Below, in pieces: positions 20,939-32,502 of a stretch of DNA of 64,000 nt (its first letter is position 1; every line of letters starts with the position of its first letter). A program made the position numbers and the translations under genes. Location of the stretch: NCBI GenBank assembly GCA_019703815.1, contig AP023052.1, positions 1 through 64,000 of the forward strand. Direction: 5' to 3'. The notes under the pieces are model-generated. The model did no database searches. It saw nothing but the letters and a program-made list of their open reading frames with translations, and was not told the DNA's origin. Source of the DNA: Thaumasiovibrio occultus (lineage in GTDB: Bacteria > Pseudomonadota > Gammaproteobacteria > Enterobacterales > Vibrionaceae).

Positions 20939-21844
20939 TTACTTCTTACACATAGGGAAGCCAAGCGCTTCACGTGAGGCGTAATAAGCTTCAGCCACTT
21001 GCTTGGTCAGGTTACGAATACGCAGAATGTAACGCTGGCGCTCGGTTACCGAAATCGCTTTACGAGCATCAAGTAGGTTGAAGGCGTGACCCGCTTTCAA
21101 GATGCGCTCGTAAGCTGGCAATGGTAGCGGTTGCTCAAGTTCAAGTAGGTACTGACACTCTTTTTCGCACTGGTCGAAGAAAGTGAAGAGGAAATCCACA
21201 TCCGCGTGTTCGAAGTTGTACGTCGATTGCTCCACTTCATTTTGGTGGAAGATATCGCCGTAAGTCACTTTGCCAAATGGACCATCCGTCCAAACCAGAT
21301 CGTAAACCGAGTCGACACCTTGGATGTACATCGCAAGACGCTCGATACCGTAGGTGATCTCACCCGTTACTGGCTTACACTCCAGGCCACCAACTTGTTG
21401 GAAGTAAGTAAACTGAGTTACTTCCATGCCGTTGAGCCAGACTTCCCAGCCAAGACCCCATGCGCCAAGCGTTGGGTTTTCCCAGTTGTCTTCAACGAAA
21501 CGAATATCGTGCACTTGCGTGTCGATACCCAGTGTTTCGAGAGAGCCTAGGTACAACTCTTGAATGTTGTCTGGTGATGGTTTCAAGATCACCTGGAACT
21601 GGTAGTAGTGTTGGAGACGGTTCGGGTTTTCACCGTAACGGCCGTCGGTTGGGCGACGAGATGGTTGAACGTACGCCGCAGCGATAGGCTCGGGTCCTAA
21701 TGCGCGTAGACATGTCATTGGGTGAGAGGTACCAGCACCCACTTCCATGTCCAGTGGTTGTACTATGGTACAGCCTTGCTGGCCCCAGTAATCCTGCAGC
21801 GCGAGGATCATGCCCTGAAAGGTCTTGATGTCGTATTTGTGCAT
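20939..21844 (-). CDS. glyQ: Glycine-tRNA ligase alpha subunit
   Basis: The 301-residue catalytic chain, which makes glycyl-adenylate. It begins [20 protein letters not shown] and contains [16 protein letters not shown] and LRALGPEP, class II core signatures, followed by [19 protein letters not shown]. The frame continues upstream to 21895, but the start at 21844 matches the family start. No strong Shine-Dalgarno is seen. First gene of glyQS. Confidence 0.96.
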   Translation of the reverse strand: MHKYDIKTFQGMILALQDYWGQQGCTIVQPLDMEVGAGTSHPMTCLRALGPEPIAAAYVQPSRRPTDGRYGENPNRLQHYYQFQVILKPSPDNIQELYLGSLETLGIDTQVHDIRFVEDNWENPTLGAWGLGWEVWLNGMEVTQFTYFQQVGGLECKPVTGEITYGIERLAMYIQGVDSVYDLVWTDGPFGKVTYGDIFHQNEVEQSTYNFEHADVDFLFTFFDQCEKECQYLLELEQPLPLPAYERILKAGHAFNLLDARKAISVTERQRYILRIRNLTKQVAEAYYASREALGFPMCKK

Positions 21845-22046
21845 TGTCAACTTCGCGTGAATTTGATGGATTGAAAATAACACTCGATTATACATGGCGA
21901 AACAGGGTGGGAGTAGGGAAAGTTGGCTTTTTTATCGCCACTAATTCTAAAGGTAAGTCACTGATAAGCGTCTTGTTGTAGATGCCTTGTTTTTTGGTAA
22001 AGTAGAGTGGATTTTGACACTGTCTTAACGTAAAGGGACGTATTGC

Positions 22047-22055
22047 TGGTATAAT
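22047..22055 (+). promoter_or_regulatory. Extended -10 promoter of the OmpA-family lipoprotein gene
   Basis: TGGTATAAT (TG-N-TATAAT) lies 44 bp before the start codon. A weak -35 may be present further up; an extended -10 can act without one. Confidence 0.55.
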
Positions 22056-22099
22056 CGGGCATATTTTTTTTGTGATTGCCCATTTTTAAGGGAGCTGAA

Positions 22100-22759
22100 A
22101 TGAAAAAACTGGTACTAGCGACAATTATCGCTGCGGTAAGTGTAACGGGTTGTTCTACTGTGAACCCATACACAGGTGAACAGAAGACTGCTAACGCCAC
22201 TACAGGTGCTGTAATTGGTGCGGTTGCAGGCGGTGTGATCGGTGCTGTTTCTTCTAGCCGTGGTGATCGCGAGAAAGGGATCTTGATTGGTGCAGCATCA
22301 GGTGCAGCATTAGGTGGCGGTGTTGGTTACTACATGGATGTACAAGAAGCGAAATTGCGTCAGCAACTACAAGCTTCTGGCATTTCAGTAACGCGTCAGG
22401 GTGACAACATTATCCTGAACATGCCAAACGAAATTACCTTCCAAGTGAACGGTACTGCGTTGGATTCACGTGCAGTGCTTGCATTGCGCAACGTGGCGTT
22501 GGTTGTGAAAGAGTACGACCAAACCATGCTGAACATCCTAGGTCACACGGATAGCTCGGGCTCTGACAGCTACAACCAAGAGCTGTCTCAACGTCGTGCG
22601 AACGAAGTACGTAACCAGCTGATCGCTGAAGGTGTATCGCCTTCTCGTCTGATCGCTGTGGGCCGTGGTGAAAGTTCACCAATCGCGACTAACTCGACGG
22701 CTGCTGGTAAAGCGCAAAACCGTCGTGTAGAGATCGTTCTGTCGCCAATGGCACAGTAA
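22100..22759 (+). CDS. OmpA-family outer membrane lipoprotein (YiaD-like)
   Basis: A 219-residue lipoprotein. The signal peptide ends at the lipobox VTGC with Cys18 lipidated. A glycine-zipper stretch (about 35-80, many GxxxG steps) precedes an OmpA C-terminal domain (about 105-215) with LGHTDSSGSDSYNQELSQRR and the NRRVEI end. The Asp and Arg there bind diaminopimelate in peptidoglycan. It should tether the outer membrane to the wall. The start at 22100 follows AAGGGAG; an upstream in-frame start at 22076 is unlikely. YiaD is the nearest named relative. Confidence 0.88.
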   Translation: MKKLVLATIIAAVSVTGCSTVNPYTGEQKTANATTGAVIGAVAGGVIGAVSSSRGDREKGILIGAASGAALGGGVGYYMDVQEAKLRQQLQASGISVTRQGDNIILNMPNEITFQVNGTALDSRAVLALRNVALVVKEYDQTMLNILGHTDSSGSDSYNQELSQRRANEVRNQLIAEGVSPSRLIAVGRGESSPIATNSTAAGKAQNRRVEIVLSPMAQ

Positions 22760-22825
22760 TTTTCTGGATACAAATTATCCAGAAACAGTTAGTAACTTTT
22801 CTTTGTTGAGAGTTATTGAATTATC

Positions 22826-22852
22826 AAAAGGCAGTCAGTAGACTGCCTTTTC
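22826..22852 (+). terminator. Terminator of the YiaD-like gene
   Basis: AAAAGGCAGTC (22826-22836), loop AGTA, GACTGCCTTTT (22841-22851). It directly precedes the manganese riboswitch. Confidence 0.88.
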
Positions 22853-23040
22853 CTTTTGGGGAGTAGCCTCGTTGTCTGGAAGCGACAACGATACACATCA
22901 ACATAGTTGAAGCAAAATCTTCATGGTGTGTATGACACAGCCGTGCCGCAGAGCACGGGTTTGGCGAGACCATAGGTAAACCAGCATAGACCGGGGTGGG
23001 ATGTGTTTGTTTGCTTATGCCTATAATCCCGCCCCAAAAT
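22853..23040 (+). promoter_or_regulatory. yybP-ykoY (Mn2+) riboswitch upstream of mneA
   Basis: The leader has the two conserved loops of this class: GGGGAGTAGCC at about 22857-22867 and GGCGAGACC at about 22963-22971, separated by a variable hairpin arm (CGTTGTC/GACAACG, then GCCGTGC/GCACGGG). Downstream, 22993-23002 (GGGGTGGGAT) can pair over 10 bp with 23026-23035 (ATCCCGCCCC) just before the start codon, a likely expression platform. The gene that follows encodes a manganese exporter family, as expected. The Mn2+ link is established for the class, inferred here. Confidence 0.88.
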
Positions 23041-23049
23041 GTGAGTTCA

Positions 23050-23616
23050 ATGAGTGCAATTCTAGTTTCTGTCACGTCCGTGGCGCTCGCCGAGATCGGC
23101 GATAAAACCCAATTACTGTCATTTCTATTAGCAAGCCGCTATCGACGTCCTGTACCTATTATTTTGGCGATTTTTGCTGCGACGTTGCTTAATCATGCCT
23201 TGGCGGCGTGGCTTGGGGTGGCCGTGGCCGATCTGGTGTCGCCTTCAACTTTAAAATGGATTCTCGCGCTAAGCTTCGTGGCGATGGCGTTATGGATTTT
23301 AGTGCCGGATAAACTCGATGAAGACACCAAGCTGTCAAAGCGTGGGCCGTTTGTCGCCAGCTTTATCGCGTTTTTTATCGCTGAGATTGGCGACAAAACC
23401 CAAATTGCCACCTCGGTGCTGGGAGCGACGTATGCTGATTCATTAACTTGGGTTGTTGTGGGGACAACGGTGGGAATGTTGTTGGCCAATGTGCCAGTGG
23501 TGTTGATGGGGCAGTTCTCGGCGGACAAACTACCGCTCAACGTGATCCGCCGAATTGCCGCTGCGTTGTTTGCAGGCTTGGCATGTTTAACAGCCTACAG
23601 TGAAGTGGTGGTGTAG
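23050..23616 (+). CDS. mneA: Manganese exporter, TMEM165/GDT1 (UPF0016) family
   Basis: A 188-residue inner-membrane protein with six predicted helices in two repeats. Each repeat carries the family motif E-x-G-D-K-T-Q, at residues 15-21 and 112-118, which forms the cation site. Vibrio MneA exports Mn2+; the riboswitch upstream supports that substrate. The start is the ATG at 23050; a GTG at 23041 in frame would add three residues. Ribosome site is weak, which fits control by a leader hairpin. Confidence 0.87.
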   Translation: MSAILVSVTSVALAEIGDKTQLLSFLLASRYRRPVPIILAIFAATLLNHALAAWLGVAVADLVSPSTLKWILALSFVAMALWILVPDKLDEDTKLSKRGPFVASFIAFFIAEIGDKTQIATSVLGATYADSLTWVVVGTTVGMLLANVPVVLMGQFSADKLPLNVIRRIAAALFAGLACLTAYSEVVV

Positions 23617-23729
23617 CTGCGGTGGGATAGCTATAGCCGCTGAACATCAAGTCTGCGATTACCACTGTAATTTGGTAAGAATGAGATCTGGCGAGTGATT
23701 TTTGAGCAGCATCGTGATTGGTCTACCAG

Positions 23730-23758
23730 ATGTCATCCCGCTGTCATGCTAGAGTCAT
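23730..23758 (+). promoter_or_regulatory. Candidate Pho box (PhoB direct repeats)
   Basis: ATGTCAT (23730-23736), CTGTCAT (23741-23747) and GAGTCAT (23752-23758) recur at exact 11-bp steps, the layout of PhoB half-sites (consensus CTGTCAT-N4-CTGTCAT). It ends 33 bp before the small membrane protein gene. Sequence match only. Confidence 0.5.
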
Positions 23759-23790
23759 AGGGTGACAGAAAAACGGTGGAGCGAAAGATT

Positions 23791-24030
23791 ATGCTTACTC
23801 GGTTCAAAGTAATGTCGCTAGATAGCCAGTGCAAACTGTACAACTTTGCACTGGTGCTCAATCTTCTGGGAATGGTGCTAACAGACATGTGGTTGCCCAT
23901 GGTGGTCGGGGCGTTTGTCACCACGTATCTCTCAGTCGAATCGTGGATCCGCTTACGCTATGTGGAGCCCATGGAGCGAGAGTTAGACGAATTAAAGCGG
24001 CAGGTAAAAGCCATGTCGGAGCGCACGTAA
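23791..24030 (+). CDS. Small two-helix membrane protein, unknown function
   Basis: A 79-residue protein that I do not recognise. It has a basic N-terminus (MLTRFKVM), two hydrophobic helices (about residues 19-35 and 38-53) and a charged, probably coiled-coil C-terminal tail (EPMERELDELKRQVKAMSERT region). The ATG at 23791 follows GGAG by nine bases; a GTG at 23776 would overlap that site. The upstream Pho-box-like repeats suggest phosphate-linked expression, but that is inference. Confidence 0.6.
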   Translation: MLTRFKVMSLDSQCKLYNFALVLNLLGMVLTDMWLPMVVGAFVTTYLSVESWIRLRYVEPMERELDELKRQVKAMSERT

Positions 24031-24056
24031 TCGCGCTGGCATTACCTTGCAAAGAC

Positions 24057-24305
24057 TTAGTTGGCTCCCACTTTGATCAGGTACTGAAAAGGTACGGCGT
24101 CAGTTTGTGAGGCAACCAAAGTGTGATCCATAAAACGGCAAAAGTTCGGGATGTCTCGAACGGTTGCGGGATCATCCGCGACAATGAGCAAGGTCTCGCC
24201 ATCAGACATTTTCCGCACTGTTTTTCTCACCATCATTACTGGCTCGGGACAGCGAAGCCCTTCTGCCTGTAAGCACTGAGTTGGATTATCAAATGGAGTT
24301 GTCAT
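24057..24305 (-). CDS. tusA: Sulfurtransferase TusA
   Basis: An 82-residue SirA/TusA-fold protein. The sulfur-carrying cysteine is Cys19 in the CPEP motif ([12 protein letters not shown]). TusA takes persulfide sulfur from IscS and passes it to TusBCD-TusE for 2-thiouridine at tRNA U34, the same wobble position that MnmE modifies. Two further family blocks are [11 protein letters not shown] and CRFMDH. The ATG at 24303-24305 fits the family. Single gene. Confidence 0.92.
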   Translation of the reverse strand: MTTPFDNPTQCLQAEGLRCPEPVMMVRKTVRKMSDGETLLIVADDPATVRDIPNFCRFMDHTLVASQTDAVPFQYLIKVGAN

Positions 24306-24404
24306 GGTTGTCTCTCGTTTTTAGCGGGTTGCCAATCATACTGATGATGGATAAATAATCAATCTCTCAACTCATTCAGTCGCACTGAAATCTGGGGGAG
24401 AACG

Positions 24405-24581
24405 ATGAACTATATTCACCGTATGACATTGTACTTGGTTGCGCTCTTTATGGCATTTGTTGCCTTACTGACCTCGCCTGAAGCGAAGTTGACCTTACCA
24501 TTGTGTTTGTCGATGGTGGCGATTTTAGCAGGGTTGTCGATGGAGTATTTAATGGCACCTGAGAACGATCCTGAGTTATAA
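24405..24581 (+). CDS. Small membrane protein of 58 residues, unknown function
   Basis: Starts with ATG after a strong GGGGGAG ribosome site at 24394-24400 and runs 58 codons. Two hydrophobic segments (about 7-23 and 31-49) are joined by a short TSPEAKLT loop, and the tail is acidic (APENDPEL). I do not recognise it. It lies between tusA and a LysR gene, all separated by ordinary gaps. The good ribosome site and clean helices argue for a real gene. Confidence 0.55.
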   Translation: MNYIHRMTLYLVALFMAFVALLTSPEAKLTLPLCLSMVAILAGLSMEYLMAPENDPEL

Positions 24582-24652
24582 CGTGGGCGCTTCTTGGTAT
24601 CACGCCGGACGTATGCTAGTTTTCATCTACTTTTTTGTCTGTGGCTAAGTTG

Positions 24653-25594
24653 ATGGAACTGGAAGATATTTATCGTCGTGATCTCAATTTGTTGATTGGC
24701 TTGAAGGTGCTGGTTGAAGAGCAAAGTGTCAGCCGCGCCGCTGTGCGTTTGCACCTTAGTCAGTCGGCAATGAGCCGAGTGTTATCGCGCTTGCGCGTGC
24801 TGATCGGCGATCCCTTGTTTACCCGTGAAGGGCAACAGTTGCAGCCTACCCAAACCGCGTTAGATATCGTGGCGCAGCTTGATGCGCCCCTCGAAGCGAT
24901 CCGTGTTGCGCTCACGCCGCGTGATTTTGAGCCGAGCGAGTGCGAGCAAACCTTTAAAGTGGCCACTACGGACTACGCCCTGCAAACCATTTTGCCGTTC
25001 GCCTTGCCGCGCATTTATCAAGAAGCGCCGAATATCTCTCTCGACTTTGTGCCCCTGCAGCACAACCATTTGCACCAACAACTCAGCAGCGAAGGCTGTG
25101 ACATGGCGATCTGCCGGCCTGCTTATGCGGTCGATGGACTTAATCGCACCAGCTTGGGACCAGTGAGTGTGTTCTGTATGTTGTCGGCGCAGCATCCGTT
25201 GGCAAACAGTAATCTGACCATGGAAGATTATCTGACCTACCCGCATGCGATGATCGCGATCAGTGATGGGGTGAAGCGGTTAATTGATGATGCGCTGGAA
25301 GGTTATCCACCGCCGCGCCAAGTGTTGCGGGCTTACCATCTAGAAGCGGCGCTGGCGATTGTTGAACACATTCCGCTGATCATTACAGTGCCGGCTGATC
25401 TGGCGTATTTGGTGGCGGAGCGTCATGACTTGGTGATCAAGCCGTTGCCCTTTGCGTTCAAGCCATTTGACTACTCATTGCTTTGGCATCCGCGCTGTGA
25501 GCACGCTCCGGCGCAACAGTGGTTGCGTAATCTGATCAAAGAAGAATGTGGCATTCTCATCAATAGCCGGATCCATGCCATGGGGCTGGCGTAG
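24653..25594 (+). CDS. LysR-family transcriptional regulator
   Basis: A 313-residue LTTR. The winged HTH occupies about residues 8-65 (LNLLIGLKVLVEEQSVSRAA, then LHLSQSAMSRVLSRLR and GDPLFTREG). The periplasmic-binding-like effector domain fills the rest. Upstream TTG (24635) and GTG (24641) starts are possible but lack ribosome sites, and the ATG matches where LTTRs begin. No partner gene stands divergent next to it; the 58-residue ORF upstream is in the same direction. Target and inducer unknown. Confidence 0.85.
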   Translation: MELEDIYRRDLNLLIGLKVLVEEQSVSRAAVRLHLSQSAMSRVLSRLRVLIGDPLFTREGQQLQPTQTALDIVAQLDAPLEAIRVALTPRDFEPSECEQTFKVATTDYALQTILPFALPRIYQEAPNISLDFVPLQHNHLHQQLSSEGCDMAICRPAYAVDGLNRTSLGPVSVFCMLSAQHPLANSNLTMEDYLTYPHAMIAISDGVKRLIDDALEGYPPPRQVLRAYHLEAALAIVEHIPLIITVPADLAYLVAERHDLVIKPLPFAFKPFDYSLLWHPRCEHAPAQQWLRNLIKEECGILINSRIHAMGLA

Positions 25595-25734
25595 CCTGCG
25601 AGCGTGTTTTCCTTGCTTCCTGTCACTCATTAATCCCTTTAACTGGCTTAAGTTAGCCAGTTTATTCAATTTATCACTTTGCCTTTTACGTAAGATGTTT
25701 TACATGCAATAGCAGGTAAAACGGAGCACAGCGT

Positions 25735-26793
25735 ATGGGGCAGAGCGTATCTCGGCAAATCAACACCCTCATTATTGGGGCGGGGCATTCGGGGTTGGCG
25801 GCGGCTTACCAACTCAAGCAGCGCGGGATAGAATTTCTGATCGTCGATGCGAAAGCACGAGTGGGCGATAACTGGCGCAAGCGCTTTACCGATCTCACAT
25901 TGTTTACCCCGAATGGTATCAACCAACTCCCCGGGTTCGTCGCGCCGCAATCGCGCGGTGAGTTTCAAACCAAAGATGAATTTGCAGATTATCTTGAGGA
26001 TTACGCGACCCTTCATGGCTTGCCCGTTAACTTGAACGAGCGGGTTGTCGTGGTCCGCCAGTCTGGCAAAGAGGGGTTTTACGTGGAAACGGACAAAGCG
26101 CGCTACCAAGCTGAGCGCGTCGTGATAGCCACAGGCGCATTCAAAGATGGCTATCGCCCCGTTGCGATTACCCATAATGATGTTGCGCAATACGATGTCG
26201 CGCAGTTGGCTCTCAATCAGTTTGAACGTCAGTCGATCCTCGTTGTGGGTGATGGCGCGTCGGGTCGGCAGGTGGCCAAAAGCTTAGCGAGAAATAATCG
26301 AGTGAGCTTGGCGCAGGGCACGCCGCGCAACCTGATTAAACCAAAGATCCTTGGGCTCAGTATATTTCATTGGCTACGCGCGTTGGGGTTGTTGCGCTTG
26401 CCAAAACGCTTCAAGCTCGCGAAATGGCTCAAACAGCGCGATCCCTTTCCGGACACGGCAATTAACGACAGTGCGTTGCAGCGCGCCGGCGTTCGCTTGC
26501 TGCCTAAGTTAGTTGAGTACACTCAGGTAGCGCGTTTTGCTAATGGTGCGAATAAAACCTTTGATGCGGTAGTGTGGGCAACGGGGTATCGCAATCGGTA
26601 CGACTATATTGAACTTGCTGGACACGCGATTGATCCACTGCGTCTTGAAAATGGCGATTACGAAGCGCAGGGGCTTTATGCCATTGGTATGGCGTGGCAG
26701 CACAATCGAGCCAGTGGTTTGATTTACGGTGCGGAGTTTGAATCAACAGCGCTAGCAAACAAACTGTGTCAGCCCAATCGGTTGGTGCGTTGA
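25735..26793 (+). CDS. Flavin-containing monooxygenase-like oxidoreductase (CzcO type)
   Basis: A 352-residue FAD/NAD(P)H enzyme with two Rossmann motifs: FAD GAGHSGLAA at 15-23 and NADPH GDGASGRQVA at 172-181. A late WATGYR motif near 276 is typical of class B monooxygenases and of the CzcO/YUCCA-like group. The substrate is not predictable. The ATG at 25735 follows ACGGAG. It stands alone between the LysR gene and acuI; regulation by the LysR neighbour is possible but not shown. Confidence 0.8.
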   Translation: MGQSVSRQINTLIIGAGHSGLAAAYQLKQRGIEFLIVDAKARVGDNWRKRFTDLTLFTPNGINQLPGFVAPQSRGEFQTKDEFADYLEDYATLHGLPVNLNERVVVVRQSGKEGFYVETDKARYQAERVVIATGAFKDGYRPVAITHNDVAQYDVAQLALNQFERQSILVVGDGASGRQVAKSLARNNRVSLAQGTPRNLIKPKILGLSIFHWLRALGLLRLPKRFKLAKWLKQRDPFPDTAINDSALQRAGVRLLPKLVEYTQVARFANGANKTFDAVVWATGYRNRYDYIELAGHAIDPLRLENGDYEAQGLYAIGMAWQHNRASGLIYGAEFESTALANKLCQPNRLVR

Positions 26794-26876
26794 TAGCCGT
26801 ACCATACGAGACTGCCTAACGTCATTGGCGTGAGAAAAATTACAAAGAAAAGTGGCGTGAAAAAGAATGACAAAAA

Positions 26877-26900
26877 AAAGCAGCGATTGCTCGCTGCTTT
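26877..26900 (-). terminator. Terminator of acuI
   Basis: AAAGCAGCGA (26877-26886), loop TTGC, TCGCTGCTTT (26891-26900), with an A8 run giving U8 on the minus strand. A second perfect hairpin (GGTGTCGGT 26903-26911 with ACCGACACC 26921-26929) lies just upstream on that strand. Confidence 0.85.
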
Positions 26901-26966
26901 AGGGTGTCGGTAGCTTGGACACCGACACCGCATTCTAACTAACCGGATTTGCTTAAAACAAACCGA

Positions 26967-27947
26967 TCAGAGTTTGATCATCACGCGACCCGTGACTTGG
27001 CCTTTGGTGATCGCTTCCGCACATTCGGCCACGTCTTCTAGTGCCACGGTGCGACAGGCTTGCTCGTAGTAAGAGGCCGGTAGCAATTCCACCAGTTTTG
27101 CCCACGCTTGCTGGCGTTTTTCAAACGGACACATCACCGAATCCACACCCAGTAGCTTCACGCCACGCAAAATGAATGGCATTACAGTGGTTGGCAGATC
27201 GAAACCGCCCGCCAGACCACAGGCGGCAACCGCACCGTCGTAATCGACTTGCGCCAGCGCTTTGGCGAGCACCTTGCTACCCACAGTATCAACCACACCG
27301 GCCCAGATCTGTTTTTCAAGCGCACGGGCTGGCTCTTCAAACACTTCACGAGCGATGATCTGTTTTGCGCCGAGTGCTTCAAGCAGTGGGCCATTTTCTT
27401 CAACGCGACCGGTAAGGGCAGCCACTTCAAAGCCCAGTTTGGCAAGCAGAGTAACGGCAACAGAGCCTACGCCGCCGCTGGCACCGGTGACCAACACTGG
27501 GCCGCGATCTGGGGCAATGCCCGCATCCAGCAACGCTTGCACACACAGCATGCCGGTCAGGCCAGCGGTACCAATCATCATGGCGTTCTCTTTCGATAAA
27601 CCTTCAGCGAGTGGAACCAACCAGTCTGCATTCAGGCGTGCTTTTTCCGCCATGCCGCCCCAGTGTCCTTCACCAACACCCCAGCCAGTCAGTACTACTT
27701 TATCGCCTGCTTGGTAACGCTCATCCGCTGATTCCAGCACCTCACCGACCAGATCAATGCCCGGTACCATAGGGAAGTTACGTACGATTTTGCCTTTACC
27801 CGTAATAGCAAGACCGTCTTTGTAGTTCAGTGAGGAGTAATCCACCTTCACTGTCACATTGCCTTCGGGCAGCTGTGATTCATCCAATTGTTGGATAGAA
27901 GAAAGAGTGCGGTTGTCTTGCTGTTCCAGAACCAGAGCTTTAAACAT
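26967..27947 (-). CDS. acuI: NADPH-dependent acryloyl-CoA reductase AcuI (YhdH)
   Basis: A 326-residue quinone-oxidoreductase-type MDR enzyme that reduces acryloyl-CoA to propionyl-CoA. Signs are the start MFKALVLEQQDN, the GroES-like block VDYSSLNYKDGLAITGKGKI, PMVPGIDLVGEV, the nucleotide motif TGASGGVGSVAVTLL near 153-167 and the CGLAGG.DLPTTVMPFILRG segment. The start at 27947 follows GAGGAC; the frame runs on to 28025 without support. In marine bacteria AcuI detoxifies acrylate from DMSP breakdown; no other DMSP gene is nearby. Confidence 0.9.
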   Translation of the reverse strand: MFKALVLEQQDNRTLSSIQQLDESQLPEGNVTVKVDYSSLNYKDGLAITGKGKIVRNFPMVPGIDLVGEVLESADERYQAGDKVVLTGWGVGEGHWGGMAEKARLNADWLVPLAEGLSKENAMMIGTAGLTGMLCVQALLDAGIAPDRGPVLVTGASGGVGSVAVTLLAKLGFEVAALTGRVEENGPLLEALGAKQIIAREVFEEPARALEKQIWAGVVDTVGSKVLAKALAQVDYDGAVAACGLAGGFDLPTTVMPFILRGVKLLGVDSVMCPFEKRQQAWAKLVELLPASYYEQACRTVALEDVAECAEAITKGQVTGRVMIKL

Positions 27948-28125
27948 GATGTCCTCGGAGAACGTTTGAAAAGTTGGCTTAAGTGTAGACCCGATAACAC
28001 TATGTATGAAATGAAACTTTAGCATGAATGGTATGCACGAAACGCATTTAGGCAGAATTTACTCTGCCTAAATAAGTGGTTAACGACAAACTGAGCAGAT
28101 ATTGCCCTCGCTGGCGATGTTTGCG

Positions 28126-31487
<3,362 letters not shown>

Positions 31488-31640
31488 ATCCATACTCTCC
31501 CACTAAACCGTTAGGAAAAGAGCCGCATTGGGCAATGAATCGTGTTTTAGTCGCTTTTTCTATGTCGTGCGTTTTATGTTGTGCGTCTTTCGGTATTACT
31601 TTCTGTGTCTTACGAGATGTTCTTGGGTTTTGCTCACTTC

Positions 31641-31653
31641 CTGGTTAGACCAG
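31641..31653. promoter_or_regulatory. FadR operator upstream of fadBA
   Basis: CTGGTTAGACCAG matches the FadR core TGGTNNGACCA in all fixed positions, much like the E. coli fadBA operator. Long-chain acyl-CoA would relieve repression. The rest of the 377-bp gap between fadB and yigZ showed nothing else clear. Confidence 0.72.
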
Positions 31654-31864
31654 TGTGATGATTTTAGTGTGAACGCTGTTTAGTGATATTTCAATACGAG
31701 AATAAAACATTTGTTTAACATTGTGTTTGTGGTTAGAGTTTTGCAGCCGTTAGTCGGCGTCAGGCTCAGATTCCATTTGTTGTTTATTTGTTTATCAGTG
31801 CGATCATTCCATCGCGCGAGGATATGTTATCCTTGAGCGACGAAGAGAAAGACAAGCGAAATCA

Positions 31865-32488
31865 ATGTCAGATACGCCGTATAACATCCCTGCCGCGCCG
31901 GTGTGTGTGGAAGAAGAGATCAAGAAAAGCCGCTTTATTACCTATTTAGCTCATACGCCATCGGTAGAAGCAGCGAAAGCGTTCGTGGATGAGATCCGCC
32001 TAAAACATCGCGATGCACGACATAACTGCTGGGGCTTTGTCGCAGGACGTCCTGAAGATTCGATGAAATGGGGCTTTAGTGATGATGGCGAGCCATCGGG
32101 CACGGCCGGTAAACCGATCTTGGCGCAATTGTCGGGCTCTGGCGTAGGCGAGATCACCGCCGTGGTGACACGCTATTCCGGAGGCATCAAGCTGGGGACG
32201 GGCGGTTTAGTGAAAGCGTATGGTGGCGGCGTGGCGCAAGCGCTCAAAGTGCTCGACACCCTTGCCAAGCAAATTACCGAGCGGGTCGAGATTCGGTGCG
32301 CTTACTCACAAGTTGCCGATGTGGAATCTCTTTTAAAACAGTTCCAAGGTAACCTGTTACACGCAAGCTACGAGCAAGACGTAGTACTAGAGTATGAATT
32401 GGATAAACGGGTCGTGCAGGAATTTTCGGCGCGTTTATTTGAGAGAAGCAGCGGCTCTCTGACTGCTGTGGTCATCGAGAATGATTAG
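31865..32488 (+). CDS. yigZ: IMPACT-family protein YigZ
   Basis: A 207-residue member of the UPF0029/IMPACT family. The N-terminal domain shows KKSRFITYLAHT, RHNCWGF and DDGEPSGTAGKPIL, then YSGGIKLGTGGLVKAYG, the family signature. The second domain is ferredoxin-like. Eukaryotic IMPACT modulates translation-stress signalling; the bacterial role is unknown. It opens the yigZ-trkH-hemG set, as in E. coli, with 14 bases before trkH. Confidence 0.93.
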   Translation: MSDTPYNIPAAPVCVEEEIKKSRFITYLAHTPSVEAAKAFVDEIRLKHRDARHNCWGFVAGRPEDSMKWGFSDDGEPSGTAGKPILAQLSGSGVGEITAVVTRYSGGIKLGTGGLVKAYGGGVAQALKVLDTLAKQITERVEIRCAYSQVADVESLLKQFQGNLLHASYEQDVVLEYELDKRVVQEFSARLFERSSGSLTAVVIEND

Positions 32489-32502
32489 TTTGATAGGATG
32501 TC

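Noticed and set aside
23022-23027. TATAAT inside the mneA leader as a separate promoter
   Set aside because: It lies within the riboswitch expression hairpin and lacks a -35 at the right distance.
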